Shown here: piece after piece, positions 16,276 through 23,643 of the stretch
How the letters are laid out: each line of letters begins with the position of its first letter
How positions within the stretch are numbered: position 1 is the first letter of the stretch
From: DASUPK01 sp036377415
GTDB taxonomy: Bacteria; Actinomycetota; Thermoleophilia; Solirubrobacterales; 70-9
Assembly: GCA_036377415.1 (NCBI GenBank)
Contig: DASUYK010000033.1
Coordinates: 1 to 23,643, forward strand
DNA length: 23,643 nt
Reading direction: 5' to 3'
Translations under genes and position numbers: made by a program
The notes under the pieces: model-generated
The model's input: only the letters and a program-made list of their open reading frames with translations
The model's database searches: none
What the model was told of the DNA's origin: nothing

Positions 16276-17280
16276 CTAGGCGGAGAGCTGAGCGTCGATC
16301 TCCCCGATCAGGATGTCCACCACCTGCTCGTAGGTGAGATCGGTGCCGAATCCGGCGGCGCGCCGATGACCGCCGCCGCCGTACACCCGTGCGATCGCGG
16401 AGACGTCGACGCTTCCGTCCGTCGAGCGCATGCTGACCTTGCGTGCGGCGCGCCCGCTCTCGGTCTGGTCCCGGACTACGGCGGCCACGACGGTGCCGTC
16501 GATCGTCCGGAGGTGGTCGATCACGCCCTCCGTGAGCGCCTCGCTCGCCCCGGTGGAGCTGTAGTCGTCGGTCGAGATGTATGTGACCGAAAGACGCCCT
16601 TCGTCGCGCAGCTCGACCCTCTTCAGCGCCCGCGCGAGCAGCTTCAGCTTCTCGAGCGGAGCGTGCTCATACAGCCGCCGGTAGATCTCGTTCACCTGAA
16701 CGCCGGCCTCGATCAGACCGGCGGCCATCCGGTGGGAGCGCTCGTCGGTGTTCTCGTACATGAACTTCCCCGTGTCGGTGACGAGGGCGACGTAGAGCGC
16801 GTTGGCGAGCTCCGGCGTCATCTCCACGCCGAGCAGCCCCGCCAGGTCGTACACGATCTCCGCCGTGCAGGATGCGTTCACGTCGATCAGGTTGACCGTG
16901 CCGAAGCGCGTGTTGTCGTGGTGGTGATCGATGTTGATCACCTTGTGCGAGCCGTCCCGGAGAAAGCCGAGCGGCATCCGGTCGATGTTCCCGCAGTCCA
17001 GGAACATCACGGTCCGGTCCGCGATGTCGGCGGGCGGCTCGTGGAAGACCTCCTCCAGCGGCAGGAACCGGTACTCGACGGGCAGCGGGAACTCCTTCGC
17101 GGCCAGGAACATCACCGAGTCCTTGCCCAGGGTGCCGAGGATGCGGTGCATGGCGAGCAGCGACCCGAGCGCGTCCCCGTCCGGGTTCTCGTGGGTGGTG
17201 AGCAGGAATCGGTCGCCCGCCTTGATCTCCTCCGCGACGAGGTCCAGTTCGCTTCCCACGAGCTTCGCCCCGTCGCTCAT
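16276..17280 (-). CDS. nrnA: DHH-family oligoribonuclease / pAp phosphatase (NrnA)
   Basis: NrnA-type enzymes degrade 2-5 nt RNA fragments and dephosphorylate 3'-phosphoadenosine 5'-phosphate with Mn2+. The 334-residue protein has motif I HENPDGDALGS (30-40; H30, D34, D36), D95 in MFLDCGN, and the DHH motif DHH-HDN at 118-123. VTDTGKF follows, and a C-terminal DHHA1 domain carries GGGGHRRAAGF, the substrate-binding glycine loop. The ATG overlaps the rbfA stop as ATGA. rbfA-nrnA-truB is a widespread gene order in Gram-positive bacteria. With PNPase and RNase J nearby, the window covers several steps of RNA degradation. Confidence 0.94.
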   Translation of the reverse strand: MSDGAKLVGSELDLVAEEIKAGDRFLLTTHENPDGDALGSLLAMHRILGTLGKDSVMFLAAKEFPLPVEYRFLPLEEVFHEPPADIADRTVMFLDCGNIDRMPLGFLRDGSHKVINIDHHHDNTRFGTVNLIDVNASCTAEIVYDLAGLLGVEMTPELANALYVALVTDTGKFMYENTDERSHRMAAGLIEAGVQVNEIYRRLYEHAPLEKLKLLARALKRVELRDEGRLSVTYISTDDYSSTGASEALTEGVIDHLRTIDGTVVAAVVRDQTESGRAARKVSMRSTDGSVDVSAIARVYGGGGHRRAAGFGTDLTYEQVVDILIGEIDAQLSA

Positions 17281-17609
17281 TCGTCGAGGAGGCGAGCGAT
17301 GCGGGCTCCGCGATCAATGCTCTCGTCGTACTCGAAGGTCAGGGTCGGCGTCCGCTTCATGTGGGTCGCGGCCGCGATCCTGCCCTGAAGGAACCCGTGG
17401 GACGACCTGAGACCCTCCAGGGTCCGCTCGCGTTCGGACTGGTCGCCGAGGACGCTGACGTACACGCGCGCCGATCGCAAGTCAGGAGAGGTGTCCACTT
17501 CAGTGACAGTCACGAATCCGATTCTCGGGTCCTTGAGCTCGGCCGTGATCGCATCGCCGAGAATCTCTCTGATCGCCTCGTTGACGCGCCGCATCCGGGC
17601 TGTCGGCAT
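17277..17609 (-). CDS. rbfA: 30S ribosome-binding factor A
   Basis: RbfA is a small KH-fold factor for late 30S maturation and cold adaptation. MRRVNEAIREILGDAI, ELKDPRIGFVTVTEVDTSPDL, ARVYVSVLG and TPTLTFEYDESIDRGARI match the family across its length. From the ATG at 17609 the protein has 110 residues. A TTG at 17633 would give 118. I prefer the ATG because homologues begin close to the RVNEAI helix, but neither start has a well-placed ribosome-binding site. It overlaps nrnA by 4 bp. Confidence 0.93.
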   Translation of the reverse strand: MPTARMRRVNEAIREILGDAITAELKDPRIGFVTVTEVDTSPDLRSARVYVSVLGDQSERERTLEGLRSSHGFLQGRIAAATHMKRTPTLTFEYDESIDRGARIARLLDE

Positions 17610-17675
17610 CTCACCGGCGACGATAACAGCCAATCAACGGGCGACCGGCTCTCCCCTCTATCGGGGGGATGTCCG

Positions 17676-17975
17676 TCAGCCGCGAATGTCGCGAAGGCTG
17701 AGCACGTCGCGTTCGAACGAGCAACCGTCGGGACAGCGACTCTCGACGTAGCGGACGAGCCCGTCCGCGCGGTCCGAGACCTCGCCGTCTCCGACCAGGG
17801 CGCAGAGCAGGGTCGAACGCTGCCACTTGTCATGGCCCTCCACCTCCGCGACCGAGGCGCCGAAGCGCTGGCGGATCCCGTCCTTCAGCGACTTGACGAG
17901 CTTGCGCTTGCCCTTCAGATCCTGGACTTCACCGAAGTGAAGCCGAACCTCGATCAGCTCCACGAACGCGCCCAC
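17676..17975 (-). CDS. ylxP: YlxP/DUF503 family protein
   Basis: A 99-residue member of the DUF503 family, which usually lies between infB and rbfA, as here; a link to ribosome assembly is proposed from context. The N-terminal strand VELIEVRLHFGEVQDLKGKR, then LVKSLKDGIRQRF and VAEVEGHDKWQRSTL, fit the family. The start is GTG 17975, 27 bp after the infB stop. C-terminal cysteines C81 and C85 (ESRCPDGCSF) are unusual as far as I recall. The function is not firmly established. Confidence 0.88.
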   Translation of the reverse strand: MGAFVELIEVRLHFGEVQDLKGKRKLVKSLKDGIRQRFGASVAEVEGHDKWQRSTLLCALVGDGEVSDRADGLVRYVESRCPDGCSFERDVLSLRDIRG

Positions 17976-18002
17976 GACCGGAACGGTAGCCCGATTCCGG
18001 CG

Positions 18003-20252
18003 CTACTCCAGGGTCTTCTCGATCTGCTTGGTCTCGAAGAACTCGAGCACGTCGCCCTCCTTGATGTCGGCGAAGCCCTCGAGCACGATTCCGCACTCCT
18101 GTCCCTCGTCCACCTCGGCGACGTCGTCCTTGAACCGGCGGAGCGAGCCGACCTTTCCGCTCCAGACGATCGTTCCGTCCCGGACGAGGCGGACGCCCGC
18201 GGTGCGGCTGACCTTCCCGTCGGTGACGAGACAGCCGGCGATCGTCCCGACGCGCGACGCCTTGAAGGTCTGCTTGACCTCGGCCTGGCCGAGGGCCTCC
18301 TCGACCTCCTCCGGTTCGAGCAAGCCCTCCATCGCGGCGCGAAGGTCCTCGGTGACCTTGTAGATCACCGTATAGGTGCGGATGTCGATGCCCTCGCGGT
18401 CGGCGGCGCGGCGGGCCTCCGCGAGCGGCCTCACGTTGAAGCCGATGATCACCGCTTCGGACGCCGACGCGAGCATCACGTCGGACTCGTTGATCCCCCC
18501 CGTCTGCGCGTGAATGATGTTGACCGCGACCTGCTCCTGCGGGACCTTGGCGATCTCGTCCTCGAGCGCCTCCAGGGAGCCGGAGACGTCGGCCTTGAGC
18601 ACGATGTTGAGCTCCTTGAGCTGGCCCTCGCTGGCGCGCTGGAAGACCTCCTCCAGGGTGAACTTTCGAGCCTGGCGGCGGGCCAGCTGCTCGGTCTTCA
18701 GACGGGTCTCGCGCTCCTGCGCGAGGGCGCGGGCCTTTCGCTCGTTCTCGACCACCTGGACGTGCTCGCCGGCCTCGCAGACACCGTCGAAACCGAGCAC
18801 CTCGACCGGCATTCCGGGGGTCGCGTCCTCGACGCGCTCGCCCTTGTCGTCCAGCATCGCGCGGACCTTGCCCCAGACCGGCCCCGCGACGACGGCGTCA
18901 CCGACTCGCAGGGTGCCCCGCTGGACGAGCACGCCGGTGACGGGCCCGCGGCCCGGGTCGAGGCGCGACTCGACCACCGTTCCCGAGGCCGACGCGTTCG
19001 GATTCGCGCCTAGCTCCTCCAGGTCGGTGACCAGCAGGATCATCTCGAGCAGGTTGTCGAGGCCGTCCTTGGTCTTCGCGGAGACGTCCGCGTACACCGT
19101 ATCGCCGCCCCAATCCTCCGGGTTCAGCTCGTGCTGGGCCAGCTCGGTGCGGACGCGATTCGGGTCGGCGCCCTCCTTGTCGATCTTGTTGACGGCGACC
19201 AGGATCGGGACGCCGGCCGCCCGGGCGTGATCGATCGCTTCCACGGTCTGTGGCATCACGCCGTCGTCCGCCGCGACGACGATCACCGCGACGTCGGTGA
19301 CCTTGGCGCCCCGGGCCCGCATCGCCGTGAACGCCTCGTGGCCGGGAGTGTCGAGGAAGGTGAGTGTCTTGCCGTCGTGCTGAACCTGGTAGGCGCCGAT
19401 GTGCTGAGTGATGCCGCCCGCCTCGCCGGCGGCGACCTGGGTCTGACGAATCGCGTCGAGCAGCGAGGTCTTTCCGTGGTCGACATGGCCCATCACGGTG
19501 ACGACGGGCGGGCGCTCGACCAGGTCCTTCTCGTCGTCCTCCGCGACGACGGGAGACTCGACCTCCTCCTCGGCGGCGGTGACGATCTCGATCTTGCGAT
19601 CGAACTCCTTCGCGATCGACGCGACCGACTCGTCGGTGAGAGTCTGGGTGAGCGTCGCCATCTCGCCCTCCTTCATCAGGGCCTTGATCACCTCCGCCGC
19701 AGACAGCCCGAGGCTCTCGGCGACCTCTCGGACGGTGGCGCCGGAGTTGACCTTGATCGCCGGCTGCTCCTCGGGCTGCTTCAGCTCCTTGTCGCTCGGC
19801 TCCTCGAGCAGGGGCCGTCGGCGACGGCCGCCACGCCGGCGCGGCGGCCTGGGCGGCGGCTGGGTCTTGGCGATGTGGTCCCGGCGCGAAGCCTGCGAGT
19901 CGATCACGACGCGGCGGCGGCGCTTGGGCCCCGCCTTCGCACCGGTCGGCTTGGAGGCTCCATCGGCTGCCTTCTCCGGGGCGGCCTGTGGCGCACCATC
20001 ACCCTGGGGGGCCTTCTGCGGCGCCGTTTCGGCCTTTGGCGCGCTCTTCTGGGCCGGAGCGGCCTTGGTCTTCGTGGCGGCTCCGCCGCCTGAACCGTCG
20101 CCGGATCCCTTGAGCGCGGCAAGCGCGTCCGATTCCTCGACGCTCGACTGAGCCGCCTTCGCCTCGACGCCGGCGGCCTTGAGCGCAGCGAGGAGGTCCT
20201 TGCTGGTCATGCCCTGGGCCTTGGCGATTTCGTGTACGCGCTTCTTTGCCAT
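18003..20252 (-). CDS. infB: Translation initiation factor IF-2
   Basis: IF-2 is the GTPase that positions initiator fMet-tRNA on the 30S subunit. The protein has 749 residues. The N-terminus has a short IF2_N helix module (KKRVHEIAKAQG), an Ala/Lys/Pro-rich linker and a very basic stretch (about 110-147). A second IF2_N module (about 170-226) precedes the G domain. G1 is GHVDHGKT (255-262), G3 DTPGH (301-305) and G4 NKID (355-358). The beta-barrel and C-terminal domains that bind fMet-tRNA follow to the stop. ATG 20252 lies 4 bp after the nusA stop, leaving no room for the ylxR gene often found there. Confidence 0.97.
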   Translation of the reverse strand: MAKKRVHEIAKAQGMTSKDLLAALKAAGVEAKAAQSSVEESDALAALKGSGDGSGGGAATKTKAAPAQKSAPKAETAPQKAPQGDGAPQAAPEKAADGASKPTGAKAGPKRRRRVVIDSQASRRDHIAKTQPPPRPPRRRGGRRRRPLLEEPSDKELKQPEEQPAIKVNSGATVREVAESLGLSAAEVIKALMKEGEMATLTQTLTDESVASIAKEFDRKIEIVTAAEEEVESPVVAEDDEKDLVERPPVVTVMGHVDHGKTSLLDAIRQTQVAAGEAGGITQHIGAYQVQHDGKTLTFLDTPGHEAFTAMRARGAKVTDVAVIVVAADDGVMPQTVEAIDHARAAGVPILVAVNKIDKEGADPNRVRTELAQHELNPEDWGGDTVYADVSAKTKDGLDNLLEMILLVTDLEELGANPNASASGTVVESRLDPGRGPVTGVLVQRGTLRVGDAVVAGPVWGKVRAMLDDKGERVEDATPGMPVEVLGFDGVCEAGEHVQVVENERKARALAQERETRLKTEQLARRQARKFTLEEVFQRASEGQLKELNIVLKADVSGSLEALEDEIAKVPQEQVAVNIIHAQTGGINESDVMLASASEAVIIGFNVRPLAEARRAADREGIDIRTYTVIYKVTEDLRAAMEGLLEPEEVEEALGQAEVKQTFKASRVGTIAGCLVTDGKVSRTAGVRLVRDGTIVWSGKVGSLRRFKDDVAEVDEGQECGIVLEGFADIKEGDVLEFFETKQIEKTLE

Positions 20253-20256
20253 TGGT

Positions 20257-21894
20257 CTACTCGGTGTCCTGCTCCTCGGATGATCCGGCGGCGCTCTTTG
20301 TGGCCGCCGAATCCTCTTCGGGTTCGCCGCCGTCCTCGGAGGCCTCAGCCTCCTTTGGCGCGGGCTCCTCTTCGGTCGACTCGGCCCCGGGCGATCCCTC
20401 GCCCTCCGCCTCGGGCGCCTCCTCGGCGGGCTCGGCCTCTTCCTCCTCGGCCGGCTCCTCGATCTCGGCGGACTCGTCGAACTGGCTCTCTGCCTTCTCG
20501 GCGATCGCCTTCACGGCGCCCTCGTCTGACCCGTCGGCCAGAGTCGCGACCTCCTCGTCGCTGAGCGGGCCGAGGACCGCTACCTGGTTGGTGCTGAAGC
20601 GCGCCAGAGCCTGGTGCTGCGGCAGGCCGCAGAACTGCGACCCCTGGACGACGGCGTTGGGGCACCGCCGCCCGGTCGTCATCACGGCCATGCAGCGCCC
20701 GTCGGCCGCCTCCTCGCCCTCGTACTCGATGTCCTCCTCCTGCTGGGCGAACTCCGTCTCGGAGGTGATGTCGACCTTCCAGCCGGTGAGACGCGCCGCG
20801 AGGCGGGCGTTCTGCCCGTCGCGCCCGATCGCCAGCGAGAGTTGGTCGTCGGGAACGATCACCGTCGCCTCCTTCGTCTCGTCGTCGACCAGCACCTCAC
20901 GCACGCGAGCCGGCGAGAGCGCCTTGGCGACGAATCGGGCGGGCTCGTCGTTGTAGGGGATGATGTCGATCTTCTCGCCACGCAGCTCGGAGACGACCAT
21001 CCGGACGCGCGAGCCGCGCGGGCCGACGCAGGCACCGACCGGGTCGACTCCGTCGGCATGGGAGACGACAGCGATCTTCGAGCGCCAGCCCGGCTCGCGG
21101 GCGACCCCGGTGATCTCGACCAGCTTGTCGGCGATCTCGGGAACCTCGAGCTCGAACAGCTTCTTGATCAGCTCCGGGTTACGGCGGGAGACCACGATGC
21201 TCGGTCCCTTGGTGTCGGCCGACACGTCCGTGATCACGGCCTTCACCCGCATTCCGTGGTCGTAGCGCTCGTTGTAGACCTGCTCCGAGCGAGGCAGCAG
21301 CGCCTCGACCCGCTCGCGGAGCTGGACCAGCGTGTAGCGGTTGTCGGACTGCTGGATGATCCCGGTGACGAGCTCGCCGACGCGGTCCTTGTACTCCTCG
21401 AACATCATCCCCCGCTCCGCCTCGCGGATCCGCTGGAGGATCACCTGCTTCGCGGTCTGGGCCGCGATCCGCCCGAAGTCCTCAGGGGTCACGTCGCGGG
21501 TCCTGATCTGGTCCATGTAGGGCCCGAGGCGATCGAGCTCGACCTCGGGCTCCTCCGCCTCGCGCCGCTCGCCGGTCTCCGGATCGACCGCCGGCCTGTT
21601 GATCTCGATCTCCGGGATCGGCTCGCCGGCGGCCTCGGCCGCCTCGGCCGCCTGGATCTGCTCCTCGAATTGCTCGTCGAGCAGGCGCTTCTCGAGGTCC
21701 TCGGGGACGATCAGCTCGAAGACCCGGAAGTCAGCGGTCGAGTGATCGAGTTCGACCTTCGCGTACTTCGCGGCGCCCGGTGTCTTCTTGTAGGCCGAGA
21801 GGAGCGCGTCCTGAAGGGCGTCCATCAGGGTGTCCGCCGCGATCCCCTTCTCCTGCTCGAGCATCCTCACGGCATCGACGATCTCCTGAGTCAT
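20257..21894 (-). CDS. nusA: Transcription termination/antitermination protein NusA with extra Cys3His motif and acidic tail
   Basis: NusA binds RNA polymerase and modulates pausing, intrinsic termination and antitermination. The N-terminal domain (1-170) has an acidic insertion at about 73-123. An S1 domain (about 172-238) is followed by two KH domains (about 240-380) with the signatures GACVGPRGSRVR and LAIGRDGQNARLAARLTGW. At 401-427 is a motif not present in the E. coli or M. tuberculosis proteins as I know them: C401, C411, C422 and H427 (C-x9-C-x10-C-x4-H), possibly zinc-binding. Residues 470-545 are a low-complexity Glu/Ala tail. ATG 21894 overlaps the rimP stop (ATGA). ylxR is absent downstream. 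Confidence 0.95.
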   Translation of the reverse strand: MTQEIVDAVRMLEQEKGIAADTLMDALQDALLSAYKKTPGAAKYAKVELDHSTADFRVFELIVPEDLEKRLLDEQFEEQIQAAEAAEAAGEPIPEIEINRPAVDPETGERREAEEPEVELDRLGPYMDQIRTRDVTPEDFGRIAAQTAKQVILQRIREAERGMMFEEYKDRVGELVTGIIQQSDNRYTLVQLRERVEALLPRSEQVYNERYDHGMRVKAVITDVSADTKGPSIVVSRRNPELIKKLFELEVPEIADKLVEITGVAREPGWRSKIAVVSHADGVDPVGACVGPRGSRVRMVVSELRGEKIDIIPYNDEPARFVAKALSPARVREVLVDDETKEATVIVPDDQLSLAIGRDGQNARLAARLTGWKVDITSETEFAQQEEDIEYEGEEAADGRCMAVMTTGRRCPNAVVQGSQFCGLPQHQALARFSTNQVAVLGPLSDEEVATLADGSDEGAVKAIAEKAESQFDESAEIEEPAEEEEAEPAEEAPEAEGEGSPGAESTEEEPAPKEAEASEDGGEPEEDSAATKSAAGSSEEQDTE

Positions 21895-22328
21895 GCGACC
21901 TCCTCGGGGACAAGATTTGAACGGCGGACGCTCTGCATTGGAATGGTCACCGCACCGTCGGGAGCCTCGACGCTGACGCGCTCCTCGTCGGCGGCGGTCA
22001 GGGTGCCGGTGAAGCTGCGACGTCCGGCGATCTCCTCGCTGGTCTTCACCCGAATCCTGTTTCCGAGGAAACGCCGGAAGTGCTCGGGCTTGGTCAATGG
22101 ACGTTCCGGGCCCGGTGAGGACACCTCCAGCGACCAGGCCTCGAGCAGATCGCGAAGCGAGCCCGTGACCCGCTCGCAGAGCGCGATGTCGACTCCCTCG
22201 TCACTGTCGATCACGAGCCGCAGCCGCTCGGACGCCGGCCGCTCCAGCGCGAGCAGCTCGACGCCCGGCTCCGCGTCGCGAAGTCTCGACTCGATCGTCT
22301 CCTGAAGTTGCTGAAGCTCCTTGTCCAT
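21891..22328 (-). CDS. rimP: Ribosome maturation factor RimP
   Basis: RimP assists 30S assembly. The 145-residue protein has the family N-terminal alpha/beta domain, with RLRLVIDSDEGVDIALCERV and LEVSSPGPERPLTKPEHF (the conserved E-V-S-S-P-G segment). A C-terminal SH3-like domain follows, with FTGTLTAADEERVSVE. The start is ATG 22328, supported by AGAGGA 5 nt upstream at 22334-22339. The stop overlaps the nusA start by 4 bp. A promoter and an intrinsic terminator both lie upstream in the leader, so this is probably the first gene of the operon and is subject to attenuation. Confidence 0.95.
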   Translation of the reverse strand: MDKELQQLQETIESRLRDAEPGVELLALERPASERLRLVIDSDEGVDIALCERVTGSLRDLLEAWSLEVSSPGPERPLTKPEHFRRFLGNRIRVKTSEEIAGRRSFTGTLTAADEERVSVEAPDGAVTIPMQSVRRSNLVPEEVA

Positions 22329-22357
22329 CTCGGTCCTCTGTGTCCTGTTCGTGGCCC

Positions 22358-22385
22358 AAAAAAAGGCGGGCGCTCGCCCACCTTT
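22358..22385 (-). terminator. Intrinsic terminator in the rimP-nusA-infB leader (putative attenuator)
   Basis: On the minus strand GGTGGGC (22382-22376), loop GAGC and GCCCGCC (22371-22365) form a 7-bp stem with one G-T pair. Seven T follow at 22364-22358. Three A-U pairs can extend the stem to 10 bp. It ends 29 bp before the rimP ATG, downstream of the promoter at 22424-22452. It could end the dtd transcript and also attenuate rimP transcription. It is the best canonical terminator in the window. Confidence 0.85.
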
Positions 22386-22410
22386 CGACACACGGGATTC
22401 GGGTGCGAAA
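22383..22410 (-). promoter_or_regulatory. Leader hairpin competing with the terminator stem
   Basis: In the minus-strand RNA, UUUCGCAC (22410-22403) can pair with GUG-U-CGAAA (22391-22383) with one bulged U, closing an 11-nt loop. The AAA at 22385-22383 is also needed for the extended terminator stem, so the two folds partly exclude each other. This is hand folding, without an energy calculation. Confidence 0.4.
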
Positions 22411-22423
22411 AAAGTTCTTGCCG

Positions 22424-22452
22424 AGTATAGCCCTGGGCATCGCACGCGCCAA
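22424..22452 (-). promoter_or_regulatory. Sigma-70-type promoter for rimP-nusA-infB
   Basis: The -35 box TTGGCG (22452-22447; 4 of 6 to TTGACA), an exact 17-bp spacer and the -10 box TATACT (22429-22424; 5 of 6 to TATAAT) lie just beyond the dtd stop. Transcription should begin near 22417, giving a leader of about 90 nt that contains the terminator. This is the clearest promoter in the window. Confidence 0.7.
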
Positions 22453-22464
22453 GGCTCACGCCCC

Positions 22465-22881
22465 TCACACCTCGAGCATCACCGTCACCGGCCCATCGTT
22501 GATGAGGGCGACTCCCATGCAGGCGCCGAAGATTCCCTTCCTCGCCTCGAGCCGCTCGCAGAAGCGGTCATACAGTGGCTCGGCCTGCTCGCCAGGAGCG
22601 GCCTGGACGTAGCTCGGCCTGCTGCCCTTGCGGGTGTCTCCGTACAGCGTGAACTGGCTGACGCAGAGGACCTCCCGGTCGCCGAGCGGCTCGTTCATCC
22701 GGCCATCGGCGTCGTCGAAGATCCGAAGCGCCCGGACCTTCTCCGCGAGCCGATCGGCTTCGGCCTCGGTGTCCTCGCGTGACACCCCAAGAAGCACCAG
22801 GAGGCCGGGCCCGATCTGGGCGACCCTCTCCCCCTCGACGTCGACAGCCGCCTGGCTGACGCGCTGGACCAGCGCCCTCAA
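22465..22881 (-). CDS. dtd: D-aminoacyl-tRNA deacylase
   Basis: Dtd removes D-amino acids wrongly attached to tRNA. The 138-residue protein has the N-terminal MRALVQRVSQAAV strand, the active-site SQFTLYGDTRKGSRPS (75-90) and the Gly-cisPro motif in NDGPVT (128-133), preceded by the family's FGA-x-M segment. Length is normal. The start appears to be TTG 22881, 7 bp after the stop of the TPR gene. The start codon is uncertain because the ribosome-binding site is weak, but the family N-terminus begins exactly here. Confidence 0.94.
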   Translation of the reverse strand: MRALVQRVSQAAVDVEGERVAQIGPGLLVLLGVSREDTEAEADRLAEKVRALRIFDDADGRMNEPLGDREVLCVSQFTLYGDTRKGSRPSYVQAAPGEQAEPLYDRFCERLEARKGIFGACMGVALINDGPVTVMLEV

Positions 22882-22888
22882 TGCCCGA

Positions 22889-23269
22889 TCAGCCGCTGGC
22901 GGCCGCTAGACGCTCTCTGTAGATCCGGTAGTCGCGCCGGTCGGGACGCAGGTTGGAGGCGAGCGCCAGGTGATGGCGGGCGCGCCGGGTCTCCCCCGTC
23001 TTGGTCAGCGCCCGGCCGAGGCAGAAGTGCGCATAGTCGTTCACCGGATGGGTCTCGACGACCGCCTCGAACTCGGTAGCCGCCTCGGCGTAGTGGCGGC
23101 TGCGGAAGAGGGCACGGCCGAGGGCCTCGCGGACCGAGCTCTTCTCGGGGGCCTGCCTCGCAGCCTCCTTGAGCGGCACCGTCGCCTCCTCGAAGGACCC
23201 GTCCTCGAGAAGTTCCATACCGCGCCGGTAGAGCGTGTACAGGGATTCGTCCTGGTGCTGCTGGGCCAT
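22889..23269 (-). CDS. Small tetratricopeptide-repeat protein
   Basis: A 126-residue all-helical protein made of about three TPR units (roughly 12-45, 46-79, 80-113). The repeat signatures are DGSFEEATVPLKEAARQAP, RHYAEAATEFEAVVETHP and GETRRARHHLALASNLRP. There is no signal peptide, catalytic motif or extra domain, so it is probably a cytoplasmic protein-binding scaffold. ATG 23269; the gene ends 7 bp before dtd. The partner is unknown. Confidence 0.85.
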   Translation of the reverse strand: MAQQHQDESLYTLYRRGMELLEDGSFEEATVPLKEAARQAPEKSSVREALGRALFRSRHYAEAATEFEAVVETHPVNDYAHFCLGRALTKTGETRRARHHLALASNLRPDRRDYRIYRERLAAASG

Positions 23270-23301
23270 GGGGTCAGTGTACGAGGCGCCGCGAACGCCC
23301 C

Positions 23302-23643
23302 TCAGGTGTGACGGATACCCCGTCGTGCCCGCAGCGCCTCCACACGGTCGAGGATCGCATCCGCGATCTGCTCCTTCGAGGCGAGCGGGACGTGGTGCTC
23401 TCCGTCGCGCTCGACGACCATGACCTCGTTCTCGGAGCTCTCGAAGCCGATCTCGGCGCGCGAAACGTCGTTGAAGACGATCGCGTCGGCCCCTTTCCGG
23501 GCCAGCTTCTCTCTGGCGCGCTCCACGCCGGCGTCGGTCTCGGCGGCGAAGCCGATGATCGTCTGATCCTCGCGCCGGCGGGCGGACAGCCCCGCGAGAA
23601 TGTCCTCGGTCGGCTCGAGGTCGAGCTCCAGGCCGTCGGGGCT
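23302..23643 (-). CDS. coaBC: Phosphopantothenoylcysteine decarboxylase/synthetase, C-terminal part (5' end outside window)
   Basis: CoaBC catalyses two successive steps of coenzyme A synthesis. Only the last 113 residues are in the window, reading in from the right edge without a start. They match the CoaB synthetase domain: LELEPTEDI-like start, IIGFAAETDAGVERAREKL, KGADAIVFNDVS, GFESSENEV and the final LASKEQIADAILDRV. The stop is at 23302. A 32-bp gap separates it from the TPR gene, in which I see no terminator. Confidence 0.92.
   Translation of the reverse strand, partial: SPDGLELDLEPTEDILAGLSARRREDQTIIGFAAETDAGVERAREKLARKGADAIVFNDVSRAEIGFESSENEVMVVERDGEHHVPLASKEQIADAILDRVEALRARRGIRHT

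Noticed and set aside
17640..17675. Short stem (CCCC/GGGG) between ylxP and rbfA as a terminator
   Set aside because: Only 4-5 bp, with no T-run, inside what looks like a continuous operon.
17361..19013. 550-codon plus-strand open frame across rbfA, ylxP and infB
   Set aside because: It runs antisense through three well-supported genes and a gap, and resembles no protein.
20614..22305. 563-codon plus-strand open frame opposite nusA and rimP
   Set aside because: It is antisense to two genes whose products are clearly recognised.
22360..22470. A tRNA-fMet gene upstream of rimP, as in E. coli (metY)
   Set aside because: No cloverleaf, T-loop GTTCRA motif or CCA end can be drawn in this interval.

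Overview
The window is a GC-rich chromosomal segment from a probable actinobacterium. I guess the Thermoleophilia/Solirubrobacterales lineage, from gene order, an AhpE-like peroxiredoxin, an MprAB/PhoP-style two-component pair and frequent GTG/TTG starts; this was not tested by a database search. Genes are packed tightly and nearly all lie on the minus strand. I see no tRNA, rRNA, CRISPR, insertion sequence or phage gene.

Read in the minus-strand direction (right to left), the window opens with the end of coaBC (cut by the right edge), a small TPR protein and dtd. Next comes the conserved translation/transcription block rimP-nusA-infB-ylxP-rbfA-nrnA-truB-ribF, joined by stop/start overlaps or very short gaps, and then rpsO. 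In many bacteria pnp follows rpsO directly. Here three genes lie between them: an AhpE/Bcp-like peroxiredoxin, a secreted protein with a three-fold Cys-containing repeat, and a cytoplasmic DsbA-like protein. The usual order then resumes with pnp, an M16 zinc peptidase, dapB, dapA and rnj (RNase J). Left of rnj a plus-strand response regulator/histidine kinase pair converges on rnj and diverges from ftsK, which runs off the left edge.

The genes combine ribosome maturation (rimP, rbfA, truB), transcription elongation and termination (nusA), translation initiation (infB), RNA turnover (rnj, pnp, nrnA), lysine/peptidoglycan precursor synthesis (dapA, dapB), cofactor synthesis (ribF, coaBC), aminoacyl-tRNA proofreading (dtd) and chromosome segregation (ftsK).

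The most interesting signal is in front of rimP. A good sigma-70-type promoter (TTGGCG, 17 bp, TATACT) is followed, still upstream of the rimP start, by a strong intrinsic terminator (stem plus seven U) and an upstream hairpin that shares bases with it. This looks like an attenuator controlling the rimP-nusA-infB operon, which encodes the termination factor NusA itself. Other points of note are a NusA with an added Cys3His motif and acidic tail where ylxR is missing, a probable CTG start for ribF inside a CTGA overlap, a perfect 12-bp inverted repeat between ftsK and the response regulator, and a TACCCT box just upstream of three start codons.
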